Notes under the pieces: generated by a model
Database searches by the model: none
Told to the model about the DNA's origin: nothing
What the model saw: the letters and a program-made list of their open reading frames with translations, nothing else
Translations under genes and position numbers: made by a program
Shown: positions 54,564-63,642 of the stretch, piece by piece
Layout: every line of letters starts with the position of its first letter
Numbering within the stretch: the first letter of the stretch is position 1
From: Caproiciproducens galactitolivorans
Lineage (GTDB): Bacteria > Bacillota > Clostridia > Oscillospirales > Acutalibacteraceae
Reading direction: 5' to 3'
Assembly (NCBI RefSeq): GCF_026672255.1
Contig: NZ_JAPOHA010000002.1
Location: 1 to 64,000, forward strand
Length of the DNA: 64,000 bases

Positions 54564-54734
54564 TTGGCTGAATCCATAGAAATTCTGGCTTATATTACAG
54601 CGGATGAAAAAAGGGTGCTCAGCGGCGACCCAAAGGAACAGCAGGGCCTCGCCGTGCAGATTGCGCAGGCGTTGAGGGCGAATGTCGTACAGTTCGGGAA
54701 TGGGGATTCTATGATATTGGGCGGAGAACGGTAA
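54564..54734 (+). CDS. Small hypothetical protein, 56 residues
   Basis: TTG 54564 to TAA 54734; GGAAAG lies just upstream. MAESIEILAYITADEKRVLS then GDPKEQQGLAVQIAQALRAN and a tail ending GNGDSMILGGER. Globular-looking amphipathic pattern, good codon usage, no frame competitor. It could be a short gene or the 3' remnant of a longer one; an in-frame TGA 15 nt upstream closes the frame. Confidence 0.55.
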   Translation: MAESIEILAYITADEKRVLSGDPKEQQGLAVQIAQALRANVVQFGNGDSMILGGER

Positions 54735-54739
54735 GGCGT

Positions 54740-55021
54740 CTACTTATGCTGTAAACGCTGTTCCAGCAGATTGCAGTTGTCTTGCAGACACTGAATCTGA
54801 TTTTTTAATTCCTCCATTGCGGTGTTTGAATCAGCCGATTCTTTGGAGGTCGCCAACTGTTCTTTCTGTGCGGCCCAGGTTGATACCAAACTGCCGACAG
54901 CAGAAATAAAATTTCCCAAAACGTTCAGCTCGCCGGAATCCAAATCATCGGCAATGGCGACCGTGAACAAAGCAGCGAGCACAATCAGCTCACAGGGGCC
55001 CAATGAAGCCAGATTTTCCAT
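54740..55021 (-). CDS. Hypothetical helical membrane-linked protein, 93 residues
   Basis: MENLASLGPCELIVLAALFT begins a first hydrophobic helix (about 10-27). A second hydrophobic segment LGNFISAVGSLVSTWAAQ follows, then a Gln/Glu coiled coil (LKNQIQCLQDNCNLLEQRL). Conserved-looking Clostridia small protein of unknown function; GGGTGATG before ATG 55021. Confidence 0.7.
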   Translation of the reverse strand: MENLASLGPCELIVLAALFTVAIADDLDSGELNVLGNFISAVGSLVSTWAAQKEQLATSKESADSNTAMEELKNQIQCLQDNCNLLEQRLQHK

Positions 55022-55089
55022 AAATCATCACCCGTTTATTTTATGCTGCATTCCCTTTTATCGTACTTGCATTCTCGGTGCCCGACAAT

Positions 55090-55140
55090 AAAAATGGCTG
55101 CCGGTTTCAGGATAAACCCTGTTTCGGCAGCCATTTTTAT
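55090..55140 (-). terminator. Terminator of the kdp operon
   Basis: AAAATGGCTGCCG / CGGCAGCCATTTT stem with an inner imperfect stem, T-run on both sides; 45 nt after kdpE. Confidence 0.85.
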
Positions 55141-55184
55141 TTTTATAGCTGCTAACGGTGGATTCGTCCATATCGTGGAATCCG

Positions 55185-55910
55185 TTATGTATTCTCCGAA
55201 AATGACTCATTCTGGATACGGATCATGCGGTAGCCGACGCCGATATGCGTTTGAATATAAACAGGTTCGGACGGGTTTTTCTCTATTTTTTTACGGAGAG
55301 TTGCCATAAAGACCCGCAGCGAGGGCGTGTCGCACTGGGAAGCATTCACCCAGATTTCGCGCATAATGAAATTGTGCGTCAGTACTTTTCCCACGTTTTT
55401 TGCGAGAAGGCAGAGCAGTTTATATTCGATCGGCGTCAGGTGGATTTCCGTGCCGTCTACGAACACACATCCCGCGGCATAGTCGATTTTCAGTCCGCCG
55501 TTATTGAAAACGGATAAGTCTTTCGCCGCGTCGCTGTTGTCGTAACGCATTTTGCGGATGGCCACCCGGATGCGGGCCAGCAGTTCATCCACACTGAACG
55601 GTTTCGTTAAATAATCGTCGGCGCCGGCGTCCAGAGCGTCAATTTTATCCCGGTCCTCGCTCCTCGCGCTGACGACGATAATCGGGTTATTGGTCCAGGA
55701 GCGTACTTTTTTGATGATTTCCACACCGTCGATATCCGGAAGGCCAAGGTCGAGCAATATGACATCCGGCTTTGCGGACACTGCCTGTAAAATGGCGGAT
55801 TCTCCGGTCTCCGCCGTATGGTAGGCATATCCGTTTGCCTGCATGGTGGTGGTCATTAAATTCCGAACCGCCTTGTCGTCCTCAACGATTAAAATGGATG
55901 TTTTATTCAT
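55185..55910 (-). CDS. kdpE: KdpE response regulator (OmpR family)
   Basis: 241 residues. Receiver domain 1-120 with ILLDLGLPDIDG (phospho-acceptor Asp) and LTKPF; winged-helix domain 135-230 with HLTPIEYKLLCLLAKN and VGYRM. Overlaps kdpD by 8 nt. Partner of KdpD; activates potassium-uptake genes under K+ limitation or salt. Confidence 0.94.
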   Translation of the reverse strand: MNKTSILIVEDDKAVRNLMTTTMQANGYAYHTAETGESAILQAVSAKPDVILLDLGLPDIDGVEIIKKVRSWTNNPIIVVSARSEDRDKIDALDAGADDYLTKPFSVDELLARIRVAIRKMRYDNSDAAKDLSVFNNGGLKIDYAAGCVFVDGTEIHLTPIEYKLLCLLAKNVGKVLTHNFIMREIWVNASQCDTPSLRVFMATLRKKIEKNPSEPVYIQTHIGVGYRMIRIQNESFSENT

Positions 55911-58608
55911 GGTTGGCTACCTCCCGGACATGTAAAGTAAAACCGAAAATACTGCCTTTCGGAACATTGTCCTTTACATAAATTTCGCCGCCGTGTGCGT
56001 TTACAATGGATTTGCAAAGAGAAAGTCCAAGGCCAAGCCCTCTGCGGTTGTCTCCGCTTGCGTTATTCGACGTATAAAACATGTCGAACAGCTTCTTTTT
56101 GTTTTCATCGTCGATTCCGTTTCCGTTGTCCGCTACTTCAATCACAGCCATGTTCTCTCTGCGGAAAGCGCGGACCTGAATGGAAGAACCCGGTTCGGTG
56201 TACTGCACCGCGTTATCCACGATATTGATAATCACCTGTATAATCAGTCTTGCGTCCGCGTAGGCCATTAAAAGATCGTCCGGCACCTCAACGGTAAGGT
56301 GATGCTCGCTCGCCTTCCGGGTAATGTGTTTCATGGCTTCCGTGATGATTTCGTCAACGAGCTCCGGCTGCATCTGGATATTCATGGTTCCGTTGTCAAT
56401 CCGGGTAACGGACAGAAGGTTTTCCACGAGGTTGATCAGCCACATGGAGTCGTCGTATATATCCTGATACAGTTTGTTTCTTCCGGCAGAATCGATTTGG
56501 TTTTCGTTTTTCAGCAAAACGCTTGCGTTTCCGGAAATACTTGTCAGCGGGGTACGCAGGTCGTGGGAAATCGCGCGCAGCAAATTTGCACGGAGGCGCT
56601 CTTTTTCCGATTCCATGGAGGCCTGCTTCTGGGCTTCGTTCAAATTGTACTTTTCAATGGCAAAGGCAATTTCATTCAGAATCGCAAAAAGAAGGCTGCG
56701 TTCGAAAGGTTCAATCTGCTCTCCGCTTTTCAAGGCGATTCCGATTACGGCGAAAACCGTTTCATGGTTGCGTATCGGTAAATAAAAGGCTTTCGCGCCG
56801 GGCAGGGTGTCGGTTCCGATTCCGGCCGGTTTTCGGTTTTTATAAACCCAGGAGGCAACTGCATGCTCGTCTGCATCGGTGCAGATGTCCTCCTGTTTAT
56901 TCTCTTTCGGCGGATAAAAGGTCAGCGGTTCCGTTAACGTGTCCTCGTGAACAAGGTAGAGGGCAAAGGGTTTATCGAGCAGCTTGAGAAGCTGCAGGGA
57001 AGCCTTTGAAATAATATCGGGCATGTTTTTTGCCCGCTGCAGCTTCCGGTTCGCTTCCAGAAGGATTTCCGTACGGTGCGCCTGTTTGGCGGTCGCTTTT
57101 GCCTGATTCCTTACCTGCATTGTCAAAGTACTGGTAATCAGGGAAGCAACCAGCATTACAAAAAAGGTAATCGGGTATTCCGGACTGTAATAGCTGAAGG
57201 TAAAGGTCGGTGCAATAAATAAGAAATTGAACAGAAGAACACCGATTACGGAAGCCAGCACACCGTAAAACCGGCCGTTTGTCTGGCTCGAAATTAACAG
57301 AACGCCCAGAATATAAATGGTTATGATATTGGATTCGTTAAAACCGAGTTTGGTAAAGAAGAGTCCGATCAGCGTACAAATCAGTAAGATGCCGAACGTT
57401 TTTACAAAGTCCCATATGTTCAGTTCCGGAATCTGCGGTTTTTTGTATTTTGTTTTCGTACGGAAGGGAGGAAGGGTGTCGGGAATAATATAAACGTCCA
57501 CATTCGGCGCAAGCGTGGCAAGGCGTTCGACAAGGCTGTTTTTTGGTCGGAACAAGTGTGCTTTGTTATTGGAACGCCCGATAACGATTTTCGAAATTCC
57601 GCTGGCCTTCGCATATTCTGAAATCTGGTAGGGAATGTCTTCCCCGTATACGGTTGCGATTTTAGCGCCCAGCTGTTCGGCCAGCTTTAAATTCGTGCGC
57701 AGCCTGCTCCGGTTTTCGTCGTTCAATTCCTTGGTATTCGGCGTTTCAACAAAGAGCGCGGTAAACGCCGCGTGAAAAGCGTTGGCCATACGGGCAGCCG
57801 TCCGGATCACCTTTGCGTTTGAAGGGGAACTGGAAAGGCAGATAAGGATATGCTCGCCCGTATAATATTCACCGCTTTTTGCCGGCAGCCGGTTCTGTTC
57901 CGCCACCCGGTTCACCCGGTCGGCGGTGCGGCGCAGGGCAATTTCACGAAGCGCGACCAGATTATCCCGCGCAAAAAAGTTTCCGAGCGCCCTTTGTGCC
58001 TGGGTTCGCTCATAAATTTTTCCTTCATTCAGGCGGGTAATCAGTTCATCGGGTTCAATATCAACCAGTTCCACATGTTCCGCATTGTCAAAAATGCGGT
58101 CCGGAATCCTTTCCTTTACGACAACCTGCGTAATGGAGGCGACAATATCGTTCAGGCTTTCCAGGTGCTGAATGTTTATGGTTGTGTAAACGTCGATGCC
58201 TGCCATTAAAAGCTCTTCCACGTCATTGTACCGTTTGGTATTGCGGCAGCCGACGGCGTTTGTGTGGGCCAGCTCGTCGACAATCATCAACTGGGGCTTT
58301 CTTGCAAGCGCGGCGTCCAGATCAAACTCGTTCAGGATAATTCCCTTATAATCCACTTTAAGGGGCCGGAGAATCTCCAGTCCCTTTAATAAAGCAGACG
58401 TGTCGGGTCGCTGATGGGGCTCCACATAGCCGACGACCACGTCAATTCCTAATTTTTTTGCGGTATGCGCGGCGTCAAGCATGGCGTATGTTTTTCCGAC
58501 GCCCGCGGCATAACCGAGAAAGATTTTCAGCTTGCCTTTTTCCTTCTTTTTCTCGGTATGGCTTATTTTGGCAAGCAGTTCGTCCGGATTGGGCCGATTT
58601 CCCTCCAT
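55903..58608 (-). CDS. kdpD: KdpD sensor histidine kinase
   Basis: 901 residues. KdpD N-terminal domain with P-loop (GYAAGVGKTYAMLDAA), universal-stress-protein domain (about 250-370, IVIGRSNNKAHLF), DUF4118 four-helix region (about 400-500), GAF-like segment, HisKA (AISHDLRTPLTSISGN) and HATPase (GLGLGLSLCKSIV). Cyclic-di-AMP often binds the USP part in Firmicutes, but residues cannot be checked here. Confidence 0.97.
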   Translation of the reverse strand: MEGNRPNPDELLAKISHTEKKKEKGKLKIFLGYAAGVGKTYAMLDAAHTAKKLGIDVVVGYVEPHQRPDTSALLKGLEILRPLKVDYKGIILNEFDLDAALARKPQLMIVDELAHTNAVGCRNTKRYNDVEELLMAGIDVYTTINIQHLESLNDIVASITQVVVKERIPDRIFDNAEHVELVDIEPDELITRLNEGKIYERTQAQRALGNFFARDNLVALREIALRRTADRVNRVAEQNRLPAKSGEYYTGEHILICLSSSPSNAKVIRTAARMANAFHAAFTALFVETPNTKELNDENRSRLRTNLKLAEQLGAKIATVYGEDIPYQISEYAKASGISKIVIGRSNNKAHLFRPKNSLVERLATLAPNVDVYIIPDTLPPFRTKTKYKKPQIPELNIWDFVKTFGILLICTLIGLFFTKLGFNESNIITIYILGVLLISSQTNGRFYGVLASVIGVLLFNFLFIAPTFTFSYYSPEYPITFFVMLVASLITSTLTMQVRNQAKATAKQAHRTEILLEANRKLQRAKNMPDIISKASLQLLKLLDKPFALYLVHEDTLTEPLTFYPPKENKQEDICTDADEHAVASWVYKNRKPAGIGTDTLPGAKAFYLPIRNHETVFAVIGIALKSGEQIEPFERSLLFAILNEIAFAIEKYNLNEAQKQASMESEKERLRANLLRAISHDLRTPLTSISGNASVLLKNENQIDSAGRNKLYQDIYDDSMWLINLVENLLSVTRIDNGTMNIQMQPELVDEIITEAMKHITRKASEHHLTVEVPDDLLMAYADARLIIQVIINIVDNAVQYTEPGSSIQVRAFRRENMAVIEVADNGNGIDDENKKKLFDMFYTSNNASGDNRRGLGLGLSLCKSIVNAHGGEIYVKDNVPKGSIFGFTLHVREVANHE

Positions 58609-58622
58609 GCCTTACCCTCCGT

Positions 58623-59231
58623 TCATTTCAGGATCCCGTCCAGCGCAAGATTTACCTGCAAAACGTTGACGGTATCTTCTCCGAATATTCCGAATAGTTT
58701 CCTGTTGGTATATTGTAGCACGATTTCATGTACCTTGTCAGCAGAAATTCCGCGCGCTTTTGCAATACGGCTGATTTGGTAATCGGCGGCGGCGGGGGAT
58801 ATGTGCGGGTCCAGCCCGCTTCCGGAACAGGTTACCAGATCTTCCGGGATCGGCGTGTTTGCTTTATCGGGGTCCGCCGCTTTTATTTTTGCAACGCGGC
58901 CAGCGATAAGCTTTTTGTATTCGTCGCTCGCGGGGCTCAGGTTGGAGGGAGTGGCGTAGAGCAAAGTTTTTCCATCCTTGCTTTGAAACGTTTTTGTATC
59001 GAGATTCATCACGCGTCCCCACATATACTGATTTCCGGTGAACTGCTGCGCCAGCAGTTCGCTGCCGTATTTTGTCCCGTTTATTTCAATAATACTGCCG
59101 TTTGCCTGTTTCGGAAAGAGCAGCTGGGAGATGCCCGTTACAAACAGCGGGTAAATAACGCCGCAGAGCAGGGTAATCAGCAGAAGAAAAGCAAGCGCCT
59201 TCGGCGCAAGGGATTTCACCATTTTTGTCAT
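58623..59231 (-). CDS. kdpC: KdpC, potassium-transporting ATPase subunit C
   Basis: 202 residues, one N-terminal membrane helix (ALAFLLLITLLCGVIYPLFV), and YLMWGR-like QYMWGRVMNL, SGSGLDPHISPAAADYQISRIAKARG (family signature). It holds KdpA and KdpB together. Confidence 0.96.
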   Translation of the reverse strand: MTKMVKSLAPKALAFLLLITLLCGVIYPLFVTGISQLLFPKQANGSIIEINGTKYGSELLAQQFTGNQYMWGRVMNLDTKTFQSKDGKTLLYATPSNLSPASDEYKKLIAGRVAKIKAADPDKANTPIPEDLVTCSGSGLDPHISPAAADYQISRIAKARGISADKVHEIVLQYTNRKLFGIFGEDTVNVLQVNLALDGILK

Positions 59232-59249
59232 GTTCAGCCGTCCTTTCCG

Positions 59250-61325
59250 TTATACAATACCAATTGCGACGATCAGAAGATCAATCAGCTTTACCGCGAT
59301 AAACGGTGCGGCAATGCCGCCTAGGCCGTACACCAGCAGATTGCGCGAAAGAAGCTGGCTCGCCGTTACTTCCCGGTATTTTACGCCCCGCAAAGCCAGA
59401 GGAATCAGGGCTACGATAATCAGGGCATTATAAATGATTGCCGAAAAGATCGCGCTGTCCGCGCTGTGCAGTCCCATGATATTCAGCGCCGCCAAGCCCG
59501 GGTAAACGCTCATAAACAATGCCGGAATAATGGCAAAATATTTTGCAAGGTCGTTCGCAATGCTGAAGGTGGTGAGCGAGCCTCGGGTCATCAAAAGCTG
59601 CTTGCCGATGCGGACGATGTCAATCAGCTTGGTGGGGGAGGAATCCAGGTCAACCATGTTTCCCGCTTCTTTTGCCGCCTGTGTTCCGGTGTTCATCGCA
59701 ACCGCCACGTCCGCCTGCGCAAGCGCCGGGGCGTCGTTCGTGCCGTCGCCGGTCATGGCGACCAGATGGCCCTGCTGCTGGAATTCGCGGATCATTTTTA
59801 ATTTCCCTTCCGGAGTGGCTTCCGCCAAAAAGTCGTCCACGCCCGCTTCCGCGGCGATGGCGGCGGCAGTAAGCGGGTTATCGCCTGTAATCATAATGGT
59901 TTTGATTCCCATTTTGCGAAGGTCGGCGAATTTTTCCTTAACGCCGTCTTTAATGATATCTTTTAAGTGGATAACTCCCAATACTTTGCCGTTCTTTGCA
60001 ACCACAAGGGGCGTTCCGCCGTGATTGGAAATCCGTTTAACGGCATCTTCGCAGCTTGCGCTGTAAACGCCGCCCTTTTCAAGAATATATTCTTTTACCG
60101 CTTCGGCGGCGCCCTTGCGGATTTCGTTTCCCATAAAATCCACGCCGCTCATTCTTGTTTTTGCGGTGAAGGGAATGAACTGCGCGTTCATCCCGCTTAA
60201 ATTCCGGCCGCGGATTCCAAACTGTTGTTTTGCGAGAACCACCACGCTTCTGCCTTCCGGCGTCTCGTCGGCAAGGGAGGAAAGCTGCGCGGCATCCGCA
60301 AGTTCTTTGATATCGACTCCGTCGACGGGTACGAATTCACAGGCTTGACGGTTTCCAAGCGTTATGGTTCCTGTTTTATCCAGCATTAAGATATCTACGT
60401 CGCCCGCCGCCTCAATCGCCCTGCCGCTCATCGCCAGCACGTTCGCCTGATTCAGACGGCTCATGCCGGCAATGCCGATGGAGGAGAGCAGTGCGCCGAT
60501 GGTGGTGGGGGCGAGGCAGACAAGCAGCGCCACAAGGGACGTAACGGAAGTCTGGTTCGCTTTTCCTGCCTGCGAGGCGGCAAAGGCGGAATAAGGATAC
60601 AGCGCAAGGGTAACTAATAAAAAGATAATGGTGAGTGCCACCAAAAAAATCTGCAAAGCAATTTCATTCGGTGTTTTTTTACGCGAAGCGCCTTCCACCA
60701 TGGCGATCATTTTATCGAGAAAGCTTTCGCCCGCCTCGCTGGTTACCTGAATGACAAGCCAGTCGGAAATGACGGTCGTTCCGCCCGTTACCGCGCTGCG
60801 GTCGCCGCCGCTTTCCCGGATAACCGGGGCGGATTCGCCGGTAATGGCGCTTTCGTCAACGGAAGCCGCGCCGTCCAGAACCTCGCCGTCGGCGGGAATC
60901 TGTTCCCCCGCGTTAACGATAACCAGATCGCCTTTTTTCAGCTGGGCGGAAGAAATTTTTGTAATTTGATTGCGCTCCGTTAAAGACGGAATCCGGTTTG
61001 CCTCAACGTCCTTTTTCGCCGCGCGAAGCGCGTCCGCCTGCGCTTTTCCGCGTCCTTCGGCGATTGCTTCCGCAAAATTTCCGAACAGTACGGTAAACCA
61101 TAAGATTAGGGCAATGCCAAAGATAAACGCGGGCTTTGCGTCGCGGATGCCGAAAAGAGAGAGGATAAAAAGCCCCGTTGTGAGGATCGCGGAGATATAT
61201 ACCAAAAACATAACCGGGTTTTGCAGCTGCGTTTTCGGATTCAGCTTTACAAAAGAATCTTTAATCGCACGCGACAGCATTTGTTTGTTTGCAAAACCAT
61301 CGTTCTTTTTTTTATTAGTAGACAT
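59250..61325 (-). CDS. kdpB: KdpB, P-type ATPase catalytic subunit
   Basis: 691 residues. TGES actuator loop ([13 protein letters not shown]), phosphorylation motif [11 protein letters not shown], and [22 protein letters not shown] hinge motif. It hydrolyses ATP to drive high-affinity K+ uptake. GGAGG before ATG 61325. Confidence 0.97.
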   Translation of the reverse strand: MSTNKKKNDGFANKQMLSRAIKDSFVKLNPKTQLQNPVMFLVYISAILTTGLFILSLFGIRDAKPAFIFGIALILWFTVLFGNFAEAIAEGRGKAQADALRAAKKDVEANRIPSLTERNQITKISSAQLKKGDLVIVNAGEQIPADGEVLDGAASVDESAITGESAPVIRESGGDRSAVTGGTTVISDWLVIQVTSEAGESFLDKMIAMVEGASRKKTPNEIALQIFLVALTIIFLLVTLALYPYSAFAASQAGKANQTSVTSLVALLVCLAPTTIGALLSSIGIAGMSRLNQANVLAMSGRAIEAAGDVDILMLDKTGTITLGNRQACEFVPVDGVDIKELADAAQLSSLADETPEGRSVVVLAKQQFGIRGRNLSGMNAQFIPFTAKTRMSGVDFMGNEIRKGAAEAVKEYILEKGGVYSASCEDAVKRISNHGGTPLVVAKNGKVLGVIHLKDIIKDGVKEKFADLRKMGIKTIMITGDNPLTAAAIAAEAGVDDFLAEATPEGKLKMIREFQQQGHLVAMTGDGTNDAPALAQADVAVAMNTGTQAAKEAGNMVDLDSSPTKLIDIVRIGKQLLMTRGSLTTFSIANDLAKYFAIIPALFMSVYPGLAALNIMGLHSADSAIFSAIIYNALIIVALIPLALRGVKYREVTASQLLSRNLLVYGLGGIAAPFIAVKLIDLLIVAIGIV

Positions 61326-61337
61326 GATTCATTCCTC

Positions 61338-63074
61338 CTATCCCAGCATCTGGAAGTACTCTGCAATCGGACCGAGCGCCAGTGCGGGGAAAAAGCTGAG
61401 CGCGCCAATCAGAAGTACCACGAAAATCAAAAGACCCACGAACATGGCGTTGTGCGTCGGTAAAGTACCGGCGCTGACGGCAACCCTTTTCTTCTGCACA
61501 AGGGAGCCTGCAATTGCCAGCGTTGCCAGCATGGGAACAAAGCGGACAAAAAGCATAATCAGACCGATGGATACGTTTCCGAATACCGTGTTGGCGTTAA
61601 ATCCGGCGAAAGCGGAACCGTTGTTCCCGCCCGCGGAAGAATAGGCGTACAGAATTTCTGAAAATCCGTGCGCGCCTTTGTTGCTAAGGCTTTGAACGGT
61701 CTGGGGCAGTGCCGCCGCAAGCCCGCTTCCGATCAAAATGGCAACCGGTGTTGCAAGGCAGACCAGAACCGCCATGCGCATTTCATACGGCTCTATTTTT
61801 TTGCCCAGATATTCCGGTGTGCGGCCGACCATCAGACCGGCGATAAAAACAGCCAGAATGGCAAAACCGATCATACCGTAAAGGCCGCATCCGACTCCGC
61901 CGAACACAACTTCGCCAAGCTGCATTAAGAGCATGGGGATCATACCGCCCAGCGGCGTATAGCTGTCATGCATGGAGTTTACGGAGCCGTTCGAAGCGGC
62001 GGTTGTAAAGGCCGCCCAGGTGCTGGAGGCGGCAATGCCGAAGCGCGTTTCCTTTCCTTCCATGTTGCCGCCCGCCTGCCCGACGGAGGAGACGTTAACG
62101 GCGCCGTTCTGCGCAAGCTGCGGCGACGCGCCGGATTCACTCGCGGCGATAACGGCAAGCGCGGAACAAAGAAGAATAAACATGGCAAGGAAAATCGCAA
62201 CCCCCTGCCGTTTGTCTTTTACGTTCCGGCCAAAGGTAAAGCATAAAGCCGCCGGTATCAGTAAGATGGAGAGCATTTCAATGAGGTTGGAAAACGGCGT
62301 CGGGTTTTCCAGCGGATGCGCGGAGTTCGTTCCCATGTAGCCGCCCCCGTTGGTACCCAGCTGTTTAATGGCAATCTGGCTTGCGGCCGGGCCCTGCGGC
62401 ACAACCTCCTGCGTGATTTTCGTGCCGTCCTGCAAAGTAACCGGCTGTACGAGCGTAACGGTTTGGTAAGAGGAAAAGTTCTGTATAACGCCCTGTGAGA
62501 CCAGCGCGATGGAAATCACCAAAGAGAGGGGAAGCAAAATATAAAGAATCGTTCTGGTGGTATCCACCCAGAAGCTGCCGAGCCCGGTTTCTTTTACTTT
62601 GATAAAACCGCGGATCAGGGCAAACAAAACGGCAATACCGACAGCCGCCGAGGCAAAATTCTGAACGGTAAGTCCCAGCATTTGGGTGAAATAGCTCAAT
62701 GTGCTTTCACCGGAATACGACTGCCAGTTGGTGTTCGTAACAAAGCTGGAAGTGTTATTAAAGGCAAGATGCCAGGAAGTGCCCGGCAAGGATTCCGGGT
62801 TAAGGGGCAGAACGCCCTGAAGCAGATGTAAAAGGAATAAAACAAGAAAGCTGAAAACACTGAATAAAATGACGCTGATTGAATATTTTTTTGCCGTCAT
62901 CTGTTCTTCTTTCTCAATTTTCAGCATACGGTAGGTTGCGTTTTCAATTGGCAGAATGACTTTGGATAAAAAAACGGGTTCTCCGTTCATCACCTTTCCG
63001 ATGTATGTACCTAACGGTACGGCAAGCAGAATCAAAACGGCAAGATACAGAATGCATTCCATAGCCGTGTTCAT
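61338..63074 (-). CDS. kdpA: KdpA, potassium-binding and channel subunit
   Basis: 578 residues from ATG 63074, with AGGAGGG 7 nt upstream; a longer frame exists only as the kdpF shadow. Selectivity-loop glycines in TNGGGYMGTNSAHPLENPT and the SAGGNNGSAFAG region match the SKT superfamily. First large gene after kdpF. Confidence 0.97.
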   Translation of the reverse strand: MNTAMECILYLAVLILLAVPLGTYIGKVMNGEPVFLSKVILPIENATYRMLKIEKEEQMTAKKYSISVILFSVFSFLVLFLLHLLQGVLPLNPESLPGTSWHLAFNNTSSFVTNTNWQSYSGESTLSYFTQMLGLTVQNFASAAVGIAVLFALIRGFIKVKETGLGSFWVDTTRTILYILLPLSLVISIALVSQGVIQNFSSYQTVTLVQPVTLQDGTKITQEVVPQGPAASQIAIKQLGTNGGGYMGTNSAHPLENPTPFSNLIEMLSILLIPAALCFTFGRNVKDKRQGVAIFLAMFILLCSALAVIAASESGASPQLAQNGAVNVSSVGQAGGNMEGKETRFGIAASSTWAAFTTAASNGSVNSMHDSYTPLGGMIPMLLMQLGEVVFGGVGCGLYGMIGFAILAVFIAGLMVGRTPEYLGKKIEPYEMRMAVLVCLATPVAILIGSGLAAALPQTVQSLSNKGAHGFSEILYAYSSAGGNNGSAFAGFNANTVFGNVSIGLIMLFVRFVPMLATLAIAGSLVQKKRVAVSAGTLPTHNAMFVGLLIFVVLLIGALSFFPALALGPIAEYFQMLG

Positions 63075-63160
63075 TTTTCGTCCCTCCTGAATAAAATCGT
63101 AAATAAATAGATAAGCAGCAAAATGGCTGTTACTCCTATGATTCCAATAACAAGCCGCAT
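63071..63160 (-). CDS. kdpF: KdpF-like single-helix protein, 29 residues
   Basis: ATG 63160 with AAAGGATG 9 nt upstream. MRLVIGIIGVTAILLLIYLF then TILFRRDEK: one membrane helix and a basic end, the KdpF pattern. Its stop overlaps the kdpA start (ATGA), so it is translationally coupled and part of the kdp unit. Stabilises the Kdp complex in other bacteria. Confidence 0.82.
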   Translation of the reverse strand: MRLVIGIIGVTAILLLIYLFTILFRRDEK

Positions 63161-63240
63161 TTATGATCATCCTTTCTCAATATGTGACACCCATTTTAAC
63201 ACAGCGAAAATAAGGATGGTGTTAGAGGATTTCAAAGCGT

Positions 63241-63258
63241 ATTAAGATTGCATTAAGA
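63241..63258 (-). promoter_or_regulatory. OmpR-type direct repeat, candidate KdpE site
   Basis: ATTAAGA occurs at 63241-63247 and 63252-63258, starts 11 nt apart, the spacing of OmpR/PhoB-family boxes. It lies about 80 nt upstream of kdpF, in the short divergent region. No cyclic-di-AMP riboswitch is evident in the about 170 nt. Confidence 0.55.
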
Positions 63259-63329
63259 AGGAAAACATAGAAAAGACAATCGCATTTTTTATTTGCCGGA
63301 ATATCATAGTGTTAGAAATGGGGGATGGC

Positions 63330-63491
63330 ATGCAAAAGGTAATGATTCGCTTTTTTAATAAAGAGCTTGGCTATGAGGCGGCTAAATTTTTAAAGAATCT
63401 GGGCTATCAGGTGAGCACGATCGGGAAGACGTACTGGATCGATGAATACCCGATTATTTCATGCCTGATCCTCGAAGTCGACTACGAATAG
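63330..63491 (+). CDS. Small hypothetical protein, 53 residues
   Basis: ATG 63330 (GGGGG 5-6 nt upstream; GTG 63309 also in frame). MQKVMIRFFNKELGYEAAKF, then LKNLGYQVSTIGKTYWIDEYP and a C-terminal LILEVDYE. Compact alpha/beta pattern, no membrane segment, no family recognised. Divergent from kdpF. Confidence 0.62.
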   Translation: MQKVMIRFFNKELGYEAAKFLKNLGYQVSTIGKTYWIDEYPIISCLILEVDYE

Positions 63492-63538
63492 CGGCTGCCC
63501 GAACCATCGTGGAAAATGTTAACAAATGGCGTTTGCGC

Positions 63539-63567
63539 TTGCTTCTTGCCACTTTTTGGGTTATAAT
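63539..63567 (+). promoter_or_regulatory. Promoter of the SH3-domain gene
   Basis: TTGCTT (63539-63544), 17-nt spacer, TATAAT (63562-63567), 75 nt before the start. Confidence 0.7.
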
Positions 63568-63642
63568 CGAACCAGCATTTTTAATAAATGGATTTGTCAG
63601 GAAATGAACGAAAACGAATGATTATAAATGGAGTGGTATGGA

